From the NCBI RefSeq assembly GCF_015767435.1, contig NZ_JADWOV010000319.1, positions 248,001-312,000 of the forward strand: DNA of 64,000 nt. Reading direction: 5' to 3'. A model generated the notes under the pieces. It saw only the letters and a list, made by a program, of their open reading frames with translations. It was not told the origin of the DNA and did not search any database. How positions within the stretch are numbered: the first letter of the stretch is position 1; each line of letters starts with the position of its first letter. Source of the stretch: Polaribacter sp. BAL334. Its GTDB lineage: Bacteria; Bacteroidota; Bacteroidia; Flavobacteriales; Flavobacteriaceae. Both the position numbers and the translations under genes were made by a program. Below, piece after piece: positions 36,353-44,511 of this stretch.

Positions 36353-37210
36353 ATGAGAAAGTATTTTCAATCAACAGTATATGTAGTTTTTGTAATTGTT
36401 ACTTTTTTAGCTCTTGCAAAATCGTTTATGGTCTATAAAAATCCATTTGATGTGTATGAAAATCCATTAGTTTGGTTGGCATTGATAGGATTTGTATTGG
36501 TCATTGTATTAAAAGAAGTTGTCAATGTCATGGCTGTGAATAGAGCCAAAACATTGCAAGACGAAAAAGATGGTGTTGTACCAGAAATCAAAGAAGCTTG
36601 GTATAGCAGCTTTTTAAAATCGTGGACAAAAGCAAAAGATATTGAAGAAGAACACGAAATTGTGTTGGATCACAATTACGATGGTATCAAAGAATTGGAC
36701 AATTCTTTACCTCCTTGGTGGGTATATATGTTTTACGCAACCATCATTTTTGGAGTGGTGTATTTGATTCGTTTTCATGTGTTAGGTGCAGATAATCAAG
36801 CTGTTGAATATGAAAAAGCGGTTGCTGAAGCTAGGGCAGAAGTTGAAAAATTCAAAGCGACTTCACCCAATGTTTTTGATATTGAAAATGTTACTTTATT
36901 AACAGCGGATGCAGATTTAAAAAGAGGAAAAGCCGTGTTTAACCTCAATTGTGCTTCCTGTCATTTGGCAGATGGTGGAGGGCAAATTGGACCTAATTTA
37001 ACGGATGAATACTGGATTTTAGGTGGTGGAATTAAAAATGTGTTCAATACTGTGTATAATGGAGGTAGAGATGGAAAAGGAATGATTGCTTGGAACAAAA
37101 CCCTTAAACCAGAAGATATTGCAAAAGTAGCTAGTTATGTGCTTTCCTTGCAAGGCACAACTCCTGATGTTGCCAAAGCTGCTGAAGGAGAAATTTGGGT
37201 GCAAGAATAG
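36353..37210 (+). CDS. ccoP: cbb3-type cytochrome c oxidase subunit III (CcoP)
   Basis: A 285-residue protein with two N-terminal helices (about 8-26 and 37-55), the CcoP-N domain with a third helix (about 125-143: LPPWWVYMFYATIIFG), and one cytochrome c domain with CASCH near residue 200 and a GMIAW Met ligand. Proteobacterial CcoP has two heme c domains; this one shows only one, as is usual in Bacteroidota. Confidence 0.95.
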   Translation: MRKYFQSTVYVVFVIVTFLALAKSFMVYKNPFDVYENPLVWLALIGFVLVIVLKEVVNVMAVNRAKTLQDEKDGVVPEIKEAWYSSFLKSWTKAKDIEEEHEIVLDHNYDGIKELDNSLPPWWVYMFYATIIFGVVYLIRFHVLGADNQAVEYEKAVAEARAEVEKFKATSPNVFDIENVTLLTADADLKRGKAVFNLNCASCHLADGGGQIGPNLTDEYWILGGGIKNVFNTVYNGGRDGKGMIAWNKTLKPEDIAKVASYVLSLQGTTPDVAKAAEGEIWVQE

Positions 37211-37234
37211 CATCAAATACTTAAAACAACAAAA

Positions 37235-38656
37235 ATGGAAACACCTAGTAACGAACAATTTAGAGACAGTATTGCCACCATAAATACCGAAGGAAAGCGT
37301 TCTTGGGTGTATCCAAAAAAACCTAGTGGGCGCTTTTACAAATACAGAAGCTATGTCAGTTATTTCTTATTGATATTTCTTTTTGCTGCGCCTTTTATCA
37401 AAATTAATGGAAACCAATTTTTATTGTTCAACGTTTTAGAACGTAAATTCAATATTTTTGGATTTCCTTTTTGGCCCCAAGATTTCTACTTATTTGTCAT
37501 TTCCATGATAACAGGAGTCGTGTTTGTCATTCTTTTTACTGTTGTTTTTGGACGTATTTTTTGTGGATGGATTTGTCCGCAAACCATTTTTTTGGAAATG
37601 GTTTTCAGAAAAATAGAGTACTGGATTGATGGTGATCGTGGAAAACAAATGCGTTTGGACAGACAACCTTGGAATGCCGAAAAAATACGAAAACGCCTGT
37701 TAAAATGGTTCATTTTCTTTGTCATTTCATTTTTAATTGCCAATGTTTTTTTAGCATATCTAATTGGGGGAGACACTTTGATAAGTTATATTACGGGCAA
37801 TCCACTTGACAACGTAAGAACATTAATTTCGTTATTAATTTTCACAGGTGTTTTCTATTTTATTTTCGCTTGGTTTCGTGAGCAAGTGTGCATCATTGCT
37901 TGTCCTTATGGAAGATTGCAAGGAGTGTTATTAGACAACAAAACCATCAATGTTGCTTACGATTACAAACGTGGTGAGGGTGAAAAAGGACGCTCTATTT
38001 TTAGAAAAGGAGAAGACAGAGAAGCTGCTGGCAAAGGCGATTGTATCGATTGCAAGCAATGTGTGGTGGTGTGTCCTACAGGAATTGACATCAGAAATGG
38101 TACGCAATTAGAATGTGTCAATTGTACAGCATGTATTGATGAATGTGATCATATTATGGAAAGTATCAATCTTCCCAAAGGATTGATTCGCTATGCAAGT
38201 GAAGACAACATTGTCAAAAAAGAGCCTTTCAAATTTACACTTCGAATGAAAGGATATTCTGCAGTTTTATTCATATTGGTAGGGGTTTTAGTGGGCATGC
38301 TTTTCCTGAGAAATGATGTAGAAGCCAATATTTTACGCCTGCCAGGACAATTGTATCAACAAAAAGAAAACAACATTATCAGTAATGTATATACGTATAA
38401 AATCATCAATAAAACAACACACAAAATCGAGGATGTGAGCTATCAATTATTGTCTCACAAAGGAACCATCAAAGTAGTTTCTGACAGGCATTTTTCAATT
38501 CCTGAACAGGGATTGTCTCAAGGTACGTTGTTTATTGAATTGCATAGTGCTGAATTAGAAAAAGATAAAATAACTCTAAAAATAGGGGTTTTTAGTAAAG
38601 GAAAGTTAATAGAAACAACGACTACTAATTTTCTAGGTCCAAGAAGTTATCGTTAA
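37235..38656 (+). CDS. ccoG: Cytochrome c oxidase accessory protein CcoG (FixG)
   Basis: A 473-residue protein with about five membrane helices, the CGWICPQTIFLE motif, CIIACPYGRLQG, and two ferredoxin-type clusters (CIDCKQCVVVCP and CVNCTACIDECD). It ends in an Ig-like FixG domain (about 370-470). CcoG is thought to reduce copper for cbb3 assembly. It follows ccoP by 24 bases. Confidence 0.95.
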   Translation: METPSNEQFRDSIATINTEGKRSWVYPKKPSGRFYKYRSYVSYFLLIFLFAAPFIKINGNQFLLFNVLERKFNIFGFPFWPQDFYLFVISMITGVVFVILFTVVFGRIFCGWICPQTIFLEMVFRKIEYWIDGDRGKQMRLDRQPWNAEKIRKRLLKWFIFFVISFLIANVFLAYLIGGDTLISYITGNPLDNVRTLISLLIFTGVFYFIFAWFREQVCIIACPYGRLQGVLLDNKTINVAYDYKRGEGEKGRSIFRKGEDREAAGKGDCIDCKQCVVVCPTGIDIRNGTQLECVNCTACIDECDHIMESINLPKGLIRYASEDNIVKKEPFKFTLRMKGYSAVLFILVGVLVGMLFLRNDVEANILRLPGQLYQQKENNIISNVYTYKIINKTTHKIEDVSYQLLSHKGTIKVVSDRHFSIPEQGLSQGTLFIELHSAELEKDKITLKIGVFSKGKLIETTTTNFLGPRSYR

Positions 38657-38668
38657 ATAATTAAAAAA

Positions 38669-39115
38669 ATGAAATTCAATTGGGGAACAGGAATCGTACT
38701 AGCATTTATAGGGTTTATTGGGTTTATCCTATACTTTGTGATTTCTATGAGTGTAAATGAAAAATACAGTCATGACTTAGTAACAGAAAAATATTATCAA
38801 AAAGAATTGGAGTTTCAAGACCGAATTGAAGCTACCAAAAACGCTCAAGAATTTGAGGATGTAATGAAGGTCATCAGTTATGATGAAGGACTTTTTATTT
38901 TTTTTCCTTCAAATATTGATTATAACAAAATTAAAGGTAAAGTGTTCCTATACAGACCATCTAATAAACAACTAGATTTTGAAATGCCAATTTCAATTTC
39001 TGATAACTATTTGCTCGTGCCTGAGAATCGTTTAGTAGATGGTCGTTGGAACATCACTGTGGAATGGGAATACAAAAATAAGAAATATTTACACGAACAA
39101 GAGCTCGAAATTTAA
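38669..39115 (+). CDS. ccoH: FixH family protein (CcoH)
   Basis: A 148-residue protein with an N-terminal helix (about 7-27), MNWGT-like start (MKFNWGTGIVLAF) and a FixH domain (YSHDLVTEKYYQKELEFQ, then DGRWNITVEWEYKNKKY). It supports cbb3 oxidase assembly or stability. The stop codon overlaps the next ATG (TTTAATG), so the following gene is translationally coupled. Confidence 0.93.
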   Translation: MKFNWGTGIVLAFIGFIGFILYFVISMSVNEKYSHDLVTEKYYQKELEFQDRIEATKNAQEFEDVMKVISYDEGLFIFFPSNIDYNKIKGKVFLYRPSNKQLDFEMPISISDNYLLVPENRLVDGRWNITVEWEYKNKKYLHEQELEI

Positions 39116-39819
39116 TGTTGATATCTGCACTTATTTTTGGGTTGGTTGGCAGTTTTCACTGCGTTGGCATGTGTGGTCCCATCGCTTTTATGTTGCCTGT
39201 TGATAGGGATTCTCCCATCAAAAAAGCCTTGCAAATTCTCAGTTATCATTTGGGCAGATTGTTTACTTATAGTTTGATGGGAATTCTCTTTGGCTATCTA
39301 GGCAAAGGGTTTTTCTTGTTTGGGTTTCAACAACAAATCGCTATTATTACAGGAGTTTTAATGATTTTATTGGTTGTTTTTCCCAAAATAACGGCTAAAA
39401 TTCCTTTGTCAAAAGTCCTCAATCAATTTGTTTTCAAAGTAAAAAATGCGTTGGGGAACGAATTGAAAAAGAAAAACAACGACACTTTTTTTGTGTTGGG
39501 TTTTTTAAATGGTTTGTTGCCTTGTGGTTTGGTGTATATGGCTATTTTAGGCGCATTGACTACATCCACACCCATTTCAGGGGCGTTTTATATGTTTCTT
39601 TTTGGATTAGGAACCATTCCTTTAATGACAGTTGTGGTATATTTTGGAAGTTTTACAAAAGGAAATTTTAGAACCATTATTCAAAAAGCCATTCCAGTAG
39701 TGGTTGTTTTTATGGGCGTTTTATTCATTTTACGGGGTTTAGGATTGGGAATTCCGTTTCTTTCTCCTCCTGAGCCAGTCTTGACATCTGCTATTGAAAC
39801 TGTAAAAAGTTGTCATTAA
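39115..39819 (+). CDS. SafE/UreH-type (sulfite exporter TauE/SafE family) membrane protein
   Basis: A 234-residue protein with about six helices. Its first helix contains FGLVGSFHCVGMCGPI and the fourth NGLLPCGLVY, the Cys-Gly-Pro and Pro-Cys-Gly motifs of the UreH-like transmembrane domain seen in copper and cytochrome assembly proteins. Always following ccoG-ccoH in flavobacterial cbb3 clusters, it is likely a metal-handling assembly factor rather than a sulfite exporter; that is inference. Its last five codons form the beginning of the following tandem repeat. Confidence 0.87.
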   Translation: MLISALIFGLVGSFHCVGMCGPIAFMLPVDRDSPIKKALQILSYHLGRLFTYSLMGILFGYLGKGFFLFGFQQQIAIITGVLMILLVVFPKITAKIPLSKVLNQFVFKVKNALGNELKKKNNDTFFVLGFLNGLLPCGLVYMAILGALTTSTPISGAFYMFLFGLGTIPLMTVVVYFGSFTKGNFRTIIQKAIPVVVVFMGVLFILRGLGLGIPFLSPPEPVLTSAIETVKSCH

Positions 39820-40424
39820 AAAAGGTAGACACTAATTTCACCAATTTCACGGAAGTTTGTGAGTATAAATTCACATTACATTTACTTTGAGAACATTTGT
39901 GATATAGCTATTATACAAAATCCACAAAGAAGCCACAAAATCCACAAAGTTGTCATTAAAAAAGTAAGACACTAATTTCACTAATTTCAGGGATATAAGC
40001 GAATATAATTTCACGTTACATTTTCTTCGAGAACCTTAGTGTCTGCTTTGTGAACCTTAGTGCTATAGCTATTACACAAAAACCACAAAGAAGCCACAAA
40101 ATCCAAAAAGTTGTCATTAAAAAAGTAAGACACTAATTTCACTTATTTCACGGATGTAATTGAATATAATTTCACGTTACATTTTCTTTGAGAACCTTTG
40201 TGTCTGCTTTGTGAACCTTTGTGATATAGCTATTACACAAAACCCACAAAGAAGCCACAAAATCCAAAAAGCTTTTATTGAAATTTGATTTGACACTAAT
40301 TTCACTGATGTAATTGAATATAATTTCACGTTACATTTTCTTCGAGAACCTTAGTGTCTGCTTTGTGAACCTTAGTGCTATAGCTATTACACAAAACCCA
40401 CAAAGAAGCCACAAAACCCACAAA
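39809..40424. repeat. Four tandem units of about 140-161 bp downstream of the cco operon
   Basis: Units begin at 39809, 39949, 40110 and 40271 with GTTGTCATTAAAAAAG (diverged in the last). They contain GACACTAATTTCAC, a TATAATTTCACGTTACATTTTCT segment (given in part), GTGAACCTTAGTG or GTGAACCTTTGTG and CACAAAGAAGCCACAAAA. The period is 140, 161 and 161 bases, with a last copy of about 154. The first unit starts inside the last codons of the SafE gene. The array has no open frames of note (a forward 100-codon frame at 40314 is out of context). There are no spacers, so it is not a CRISPR. Confidence 0.9.
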
Positions 40425-40465
40425 GATGTCAACCTAAATTATTTTTCAAAAAACTTTTTTTATCA

Positions 40466-40494
40466 GGCAACCTTTTTGCAACTTGTGTCGTCTT
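40466..40494 (+). promoter_or_regulatory. ECF-sigma-type promoter before the sigma factor gene
   Basis: GGCAACC at 40466-40472, 16 bases, then CGTCTT at 40489-40494. This is the layout of promoters read by ECF sigma factors (-35 GGAACC-like, -10 CGTC). It lies 34 bases before the sigma gene's start, which suggests self-activation. Confidence 0.6.
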
Positions 40495-40527
40495 TACCAA
40501 TGTATGGCATTATAAAAAGCAACAAGA

Positions 40528-41097
40528 TTGAAAATAATTACATTGCATACCCAAGAAAAATTGCTCATCAAAAAAGCAATGGACAACAACAGAGAAGCGC
40601 AAAAAGAACTCTTTGAGCGTTTTTCTCCCAAAATGTTGGGCGTTTGCAGGCAATATGTAAAAGACATTTTTCATGCTGAAGATTTGATGTTGCAAGGATT
40701 TTTAAAGGTGTTTACTAATCTGAAAAACTTTGAACACAAAGGAAGTTTTGAAGGTTGGATTCGTAAAATCATGGTGAATACCTGTATCACTTTTTTACGA
40801 AAAAAGAACGAGTTGGATTTCTATGAGGATGCAGATGTATTTCAAACAGAAACCACAGAAAACCTTGAAAACACTACTGTAGAAGATCTACAAAAGTTGA
40901 TTGATTTGCTGCCAGATGGCTATAAAGTGGTTTTTAACCTCTATGCCATAGAAGGTTTTAAACATTCGGAAATTGCTGAAAAATTGGGAATCACAGAAAG
41001 TACCTCTAAATCGCAATTGTTCAAAGCCCGAAAATTATTACAAGACAATTATTATAAAATGAATACAACAGCTCATGAAATCGGCCATAAAAAATAG
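40528..41097 (+). CDS. ECF-type RNA polymerase sigma factor
   Basis: A 189-residue sigma-70 family protein with region 2 (about 25-95: LFERFSPKMLGVCRQYVKD, EDLMLQGFLKVF, FEGWIRKIMVN) and region 4 (about 130-180: LPDGYKVVFNLYAIEGF, HSEIAEKLGITESTSKSQL). I keep the TTG start at 40528 because the segment LHTQEKLLIKKAMDNN is normally present in homologues. The first ATG would be 40579. The downstream gene has an anti-sigma-like layout. An ECF-like promoter precedes it. Confidence 0.93.
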   Translation: MKIITLHTQEKLLIKKAMDNNREAQKELFERFSPKMLGVCRQYVKDIFHAEDLMLQGFLKVFTNLKNFEHKGSFEGWIRKIMVNTCITFLRKKNELDFYEDADVFQTETTENLENTTVEDLQKLIDLLPDGYKVVFNLYAIEGFKHSEIAEKLGITESTSKSQLFKARKLLQDNYYKMNTTAHEIGHKK

Positions 41098-41168
41098 GTT
41101 GCGCAAGCAAACATCAATGAATAAAAACCGATTGCATTTGTGACCGCTAAAAAATAGATTTTACACAA

Positions 41169-41945
41169 ATGAAAACACCTAATATAGACAATATTATCAA
41201 AGAAAAGTTGCAAAACAGAACCTTGCAACCATCTGATTCAGCTTGGGAACGTTTGGCTGTTCAGTTGGATGAGCAACCTAAAAAAGCCTCAAAACCATGG
41301 TTGTTGTACAGCAGTGTTGCAGCCGGAATTTTACTATTGGTTTCTGTGGGATTGAATATCATTTTATCAAACGATGAACAAGTAACGCCAAGTCAAGAAG
41401 TGGTTATTCAACCTATTGACTCAAGTGACCTTAAAAAATCGATGGATACTAAAATCGATGAGAATTTGCCAAAGACCTTATTAGTTCAGCAAACAGACAT
41501 CAAAAAAAGTACCCCAAAAAAGGATGTCAAAAAAGCTTTTGAAAAGGAACAACGCAATGAAAACCTATTGGCAGAAAATCTTGTGTTTGATTCTTTATAC
41601 AAAGGCATTGAAACCGTCCAACATCAATCCAATCAAACTGAAAAAACGGATAGAAAAGAAACGACAACATCCATCAAAATCAATAGCGAAGATTTGCTAT
41701 ATGCAGTAACACATTCACCCAAAGAAGTGCAAACCTATTACGCAAAATACCAAGTGAATAGAGAGGATGTGATGCGAATTATCAAACTAGAACTCAAACA
41801 ATCGAACCTCAAACTCAATCCTGAAACCATTTTGGCAGAGGTGGAGAGAACTATTGATGAAGACGATTTCAAAAATAATTTTATGCAATTTCTCAAAAAA
41901 AGAGTGGTGGATATCGCCAGTGCCATAGCCACAAGAAATGACTAA
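41169..41945 (+). CDS. Putative anti-sigma factor or sigma-associated membrane protein
   Basis: A 258-residue protein with a short N-terminal cytoplasmic part (about 1-43, with SDSAWERLAVQLDE), a single membrane helix (about 44-66) and a charged periplasmic tail. The layout is that of Bacteroidota anti-sigma factors, but no zinc-binding HxxxCxxC motif is present, so binding to the sigma factor is inferred from position (71 bases downstream) and topology. Confidence 0.7.
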   Translation: MKTPNIDNIIKEKLQNRTLQPSDSAWERLAVQLDEQPKKASKPWLLYSSVAAGILLLVSVGLNIILSNDEQVTPSQEVVIQPIDSSDLKKSMDTKIDENLPKTLLVQQTDIKKSTPKKDVKKAFEKEQRNENLLAENLVFDSLYKGIETVQHQSNQTEKTDRKETTTSIKINSEDLLYAVTHSPKEVQTYYAKYQVNREDVMRIIKLELKQSNLKLNPETILAEVERTIDEDDFKNNFMQFLKKRVVDIASAIATRND

Positions 41946-41994
41946 AATTCGAATGTAAAATTACTGAAAACAAACCTTTAAAAAACCCAAAACC

Positions 41995-43113
41995 ATGAAA
42001 AGAATACTACTAACACTAGTGTTGTTATGCACAACTATTGCCCAATCTCAAGAAAAAATTGTCGAAAAAACCTTTGAAAAAGAAGTCGCGAAAATCTCGA
42101 AAAGAATCGAAATGATTACCAAACAGCAAAAAGATTCCTTAAAAGACAAAGTAGTTGCCATTGATAAAAAGTTAGAAAATGGCGAAATTACCGACGAAAA
42201 TGCCTCCAAACTAAAAAAAGAAGCTGCTGAATATCATGCCAATCAAATTGAAGTTTTGGTGAGCGAGCAAGAGCGTTTGTTGCAATTGTTGGTGCAAGAC
42301 AAAACCAATGGAAAAATTGCCAGTAGAGATGATTTCTTTGGCTCAAACGAAGATTACAATACGTTTTCTATTGGAAATACTACCTTTCGATTCAATGTTT
42401 CTTCGGATGAAGACGATGATAAAAAAAGCAGAAAAGAAAGAAAATGGAGCTATAAAAACCGTAGCAGCCGAAGAACATCTACACAATTTGTGTTTGCCAT
42501 GGGAATCAACAATGTGTTGGAAAACAATCAATTCAGTTCCTTGAGTGACTCAGAATACGAATTATGGCGTTCGCGTTTTTACGAATTGGGTTTGACATGG
42601 AAAACACGTTTTTCAAAAGAACCTTCGCAATTGTATTTCAAGTATGGAGTGTCTTTTTTATGGAACAATTTGCGCTTGGAAGACAATCAATTTCATGAAA
42701 AAAATGGCGATGTTACCAATATTGTAACCTATCCGAATCAATTGTCAGAAAGCAGATTGCGTCATGTGCAAATGAATTTTCCAATGCATGTGGAGTGGGA
42801 CTTGTCCAAAAATAAGACTGCCAAAGACGGTCGTATTTTAGACAGACGAAATGATTCTTTTCGCATTGGACTTGGAGGTTTTGTAGGCTTTAAATTGGGC
42901 ACAAGACAATATTTGGAATACCAAGACAATAACGGAGTTGCCATCACAGAATTGCAAAAAAACAATTTCAATATGAATACTGTCAACTACGGAATCAGTT
43001 CGTATATGGGTTATAAATCCACGAGTTTGTATGTGAAATACGATTTGAATCCTTTGTTTCAAGACACCAATATTCGCAATATTTCCATGGGAATTCGTTT
43101 GGATTTGGATTGA
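41995..43113 (+). CDS. Secreted coiled-coil plus outer-membrane beta-barrel-like protein
   Basis: A 372-residue protein with a signal peptide (to TTIAQSQ), a charged coiled coil (about 25-105), an acidic linker (SSDEDDDKK) and a C-terminal half (about 160-372) of aromatic, alternating strands ending GIRLDLD, consistent with a small outer-membrane barrel. It is the third gene of the sigma operon and may be its envelope target or sensor. I do not know an established function. Confidence 0.75.
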   Translation: MKRILLTLVLLCTTIAQSQEKIVEKTFEKEVAKISKRIEMITKQQKDSLKDKVVAIDKKLENGEITDENASKLKKEAAEYHANQIEVLVSEQERLLQLLVQDKTNGKIASRDDFFGSNEDYNTFSIGNTTFRFNVSSDEDDDKKSRKERKWSYKNRSSRRTSTQFVFAMGINNVLENNQFSSLSDSEYELWRSRFYELGLTWKTRFSKEPSQLYFKYGVSFLWNNLRLEDNQFHEKNGDVTNIVTYPNQLSESRLRHVQMNFPMHVEWDLSKNKTAKDGRILDRRNDSFRIGLGGFVGFKLGTRQYLEYQDNNGVAITELQKNNFNMNTVNYGISSYMGYKSTSLYVKYDLNPLFQDTNIRNISMGIRLDLD

Positions 43114-43133
43114 TAAAACCCACTTTGTCTTCG

Positions 43134-43170
43134 TAAAACCTTCATTGATTTTTCGGTGGAGGTTTTTTTG
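43134..43170 (+). terminator. Terminator of the sigma-factor operon
   Basis: AAAACCTTCA and TGGAGGTTTT pair with one mismatch and are followed by further T residues, 20 bases after the stop codon at 43113. Confidence 0.65.
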
Positions 43171-43223
43171 TGGTGTTTGAGTTCAAAGTTCAAGATTTTT
43201 AGTTTAAGGTTGGAGTGTTGCCA

Positions 43224-43570
43224 CCTTGAATCTTGAATCCCAAACCTTGAACTCCTTCCGCCACGAATTCACGAATGTTGAATTGATTTGATGGATTTCC
43301 ACGGATGAGAATCAATTTTCAATTGATTTGAATCAAGCATAACAATAAATTTCTTGAGCTCTAATTCTACTTAAAAGTTACTAAAACCTTGAATCTTGAA
43401 TCCCAAACCTTGAACTCCCACCGCCACGAATTCACGAATGTTGAGTTGTTTTGATGTATTTTTAAGAATGGAATCAATTTTCAATTGATTTGAATCAAGC
43501 ATAACAATGAATTTCTAGAGCTTTAATTTTACTTAAAAGTCACTAAAACCTTGAACATTGAACCCAAAAC
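43224..43570. repeat. Two direct repeats of about 162 bp plus a partial third
   Basis: Copies start at 43224, 43387 and 43549 with CCTTGAATCTTGAATCCCAA or a variant. Each full copy holds CCACGAATTCACGAATGTTG, ATCAATTTTCAATTGATTTG and TACTTAAAAGTYACTAAAA. The third copy stops after about 22 bases. No frame runs through. The sequence is different from the 161-bp array at 39809, though the unit length is nearly the same. Confidence 0.88.
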
Positions 43571-43590
43571 CTTGAACTACATAACACAAG

Positions 43591-43656
43591 TTGCTATCCC
43601 CTCAGTGCCCAATTGCTATCCCCTCAGTGTCCAACTGCTATTGGCTCAGTGTCGAA
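43591..43656. repeat. Three 22-bp iteron-like direct repeats
   Basis: Contiguous 22-base units start at 43591, 43613 and 43635 with the pattern YTGCTATYSSCTCAGTGYCS plus AA. Degenerate relatives occur on the far side of the AT-rich core: CTCACGGTGCGCAATTGCA (43824-43842) and CACGTGCCAGATTGCAAG (43849-43866), and CACTGAGGGAGTTACAAC at 43871-43888 resembles the unit inverted. Confidence 0.75.
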
Positions 43657-43712
43657 TTACCAACTATTGTACTATTAATAGATAATAAATACTAGTATTA
43701 ATAACATTAAAA

Positions 43713-43807
43713 TACTATTATTATTGACTAAAATATAGTACAATAATAAGTAATAAATACTATAATATTTATCAATAAATAGTACTATATTTTAGTTAAT
43801 AATAGTA
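43713..43807. repeat. Very AT-rich long inverted repeat (dyad)
   Basis: The left arm (43713-43741) and right arm (43782-43807) are complementary over about 26 bases apart from a 3-base insertion, separated by a 40-base AT-rich centre. The central part of each arm is GACTAAAATATAGTAC / GTACTATATTTTAGTT. The surrounding 43660-43820 is nearly all A/T with further small palindromes (AATACTAGTATT at 43688-43699). It could melt easily or extrude a cruciform. Confidence 0.8.
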
Positions 43808-44043
43808 CTATATATAGTTAGTTCTCACGGTGCGCAATTGCAGTTAGGCACGTGCCAGATTGCAAGAACTCACTGAGGGAGTTACAACAACACTAGTATT
43901 TAACAACAAAGAAACAAAGAAAAAAAGGAAGCCATAACCCAAACATTGATTTTCACAAAGCTATGATACTCTAAAACTGAGTGAAACGTTTTTGATGCTT
44001 CTTTTAAAACTATGTTTCGCTTATGTGGTTTAAAATAGTATAC

Positions 44044-44340
44044 ATGACTTCGGAAAAGTTGAGCGAACTCATAAGCAGTGAAAGTAGTTTAACCAAAACT
44101 GATGTGATTGCTGTACTGCACTTCTTAGGTAAAAAAATGCAGCTGTACTTGGAGCAAGTCAAAGTGATTGATTTGGATTACATAGGCAAATTTAAAATGG
44201 GATTTCAATGCAAAGGAGCGGAAGACCCTAGCCAACTAAAATCACCACAAAGCATAAAAAAGTTTCAAATCAATTACCAACCCACAGCCAAAATTAAAAA
44301 TCGATTGAAAAAGGGCATCCCTGTGTTGAAAGAGACATAG
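44044..44340 (+). CDS. HU-family (HU-HIG-like) DNA-binding protein
   Basis: From the ATG at 44044 it is 98 residues. SSLTKTDVIAVLHFLGKKMQLYLEQ matches the helical half of the HU/IHF fold (given as SSLTKTDVIAVLHFL), followed by DYIGKFKMGFQCKG and a basic C-terminus (KIKNRLKKGIPVL). The Bacteroidota HU-HIG group is larger and sequence-divergent from E. coli HU, with a role in nucleoid or mobile DNA that is not well known. The frame opens at 44023 but the internal ATG is better placed. It follows the iteron and AT-rich region and ends on a terminator. Confidence 0.8.
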   Translation: MTSEKLSELISSESSLTKTDVIAVLHFLGKKMQLYLEQVKVIDLDYIGKFKMGFQCKGAEDPSQLKSPQSIKKFQINYQPTAKIKNRLKKGIPVLKET

Positions 44341-44359
44341 GGAAAAGCCTATTTTTTTT
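44337..44359 (+). terminator. Terminator of the HU-like gene
   Basis: ATAGG and CCTAT pair around a GAAAAG loop and are followed by seven T. The stem begins within the stop codon region of the HU-like gene. Confidence 0.7.
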
Positions 44360-44511
44360 CAGGATTTTTCGGGTATTTGCATTACTGATACAGATGGTGT
44401 TGGTTTATTTGTATTTTGGGGGCTGATATGTGGAATTGTGAATTTTAAAATAGTTATTTACACTTTTGCATATTAATTAGTAATACTTAATTATGAAAAC
44501 AAATAACCATA

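Noticed and set aside
39115..39819. Sulfite exporter function
   Set aside because: The family label is broad; Cys motifs and the cco context point to metal or cytochrome assembly instead, so the gene is named only by family.
39809..40424. Possible CRISPR array
   Set aside because: Units of 140-161 bp are contiguous with no short repeat/unique spacer alternation, and there are no cas genes.
40314..40616. Forward 100-codon frame
   Set aside because: It lies across the repeat array and the sigma-factor promoter, and overlaps the sigma gene in another frame; no family features.
43591..43656. Possible CRISPR array of 22-bp repeats
   Set aside because: The three units are directly adjacent with no spacers.
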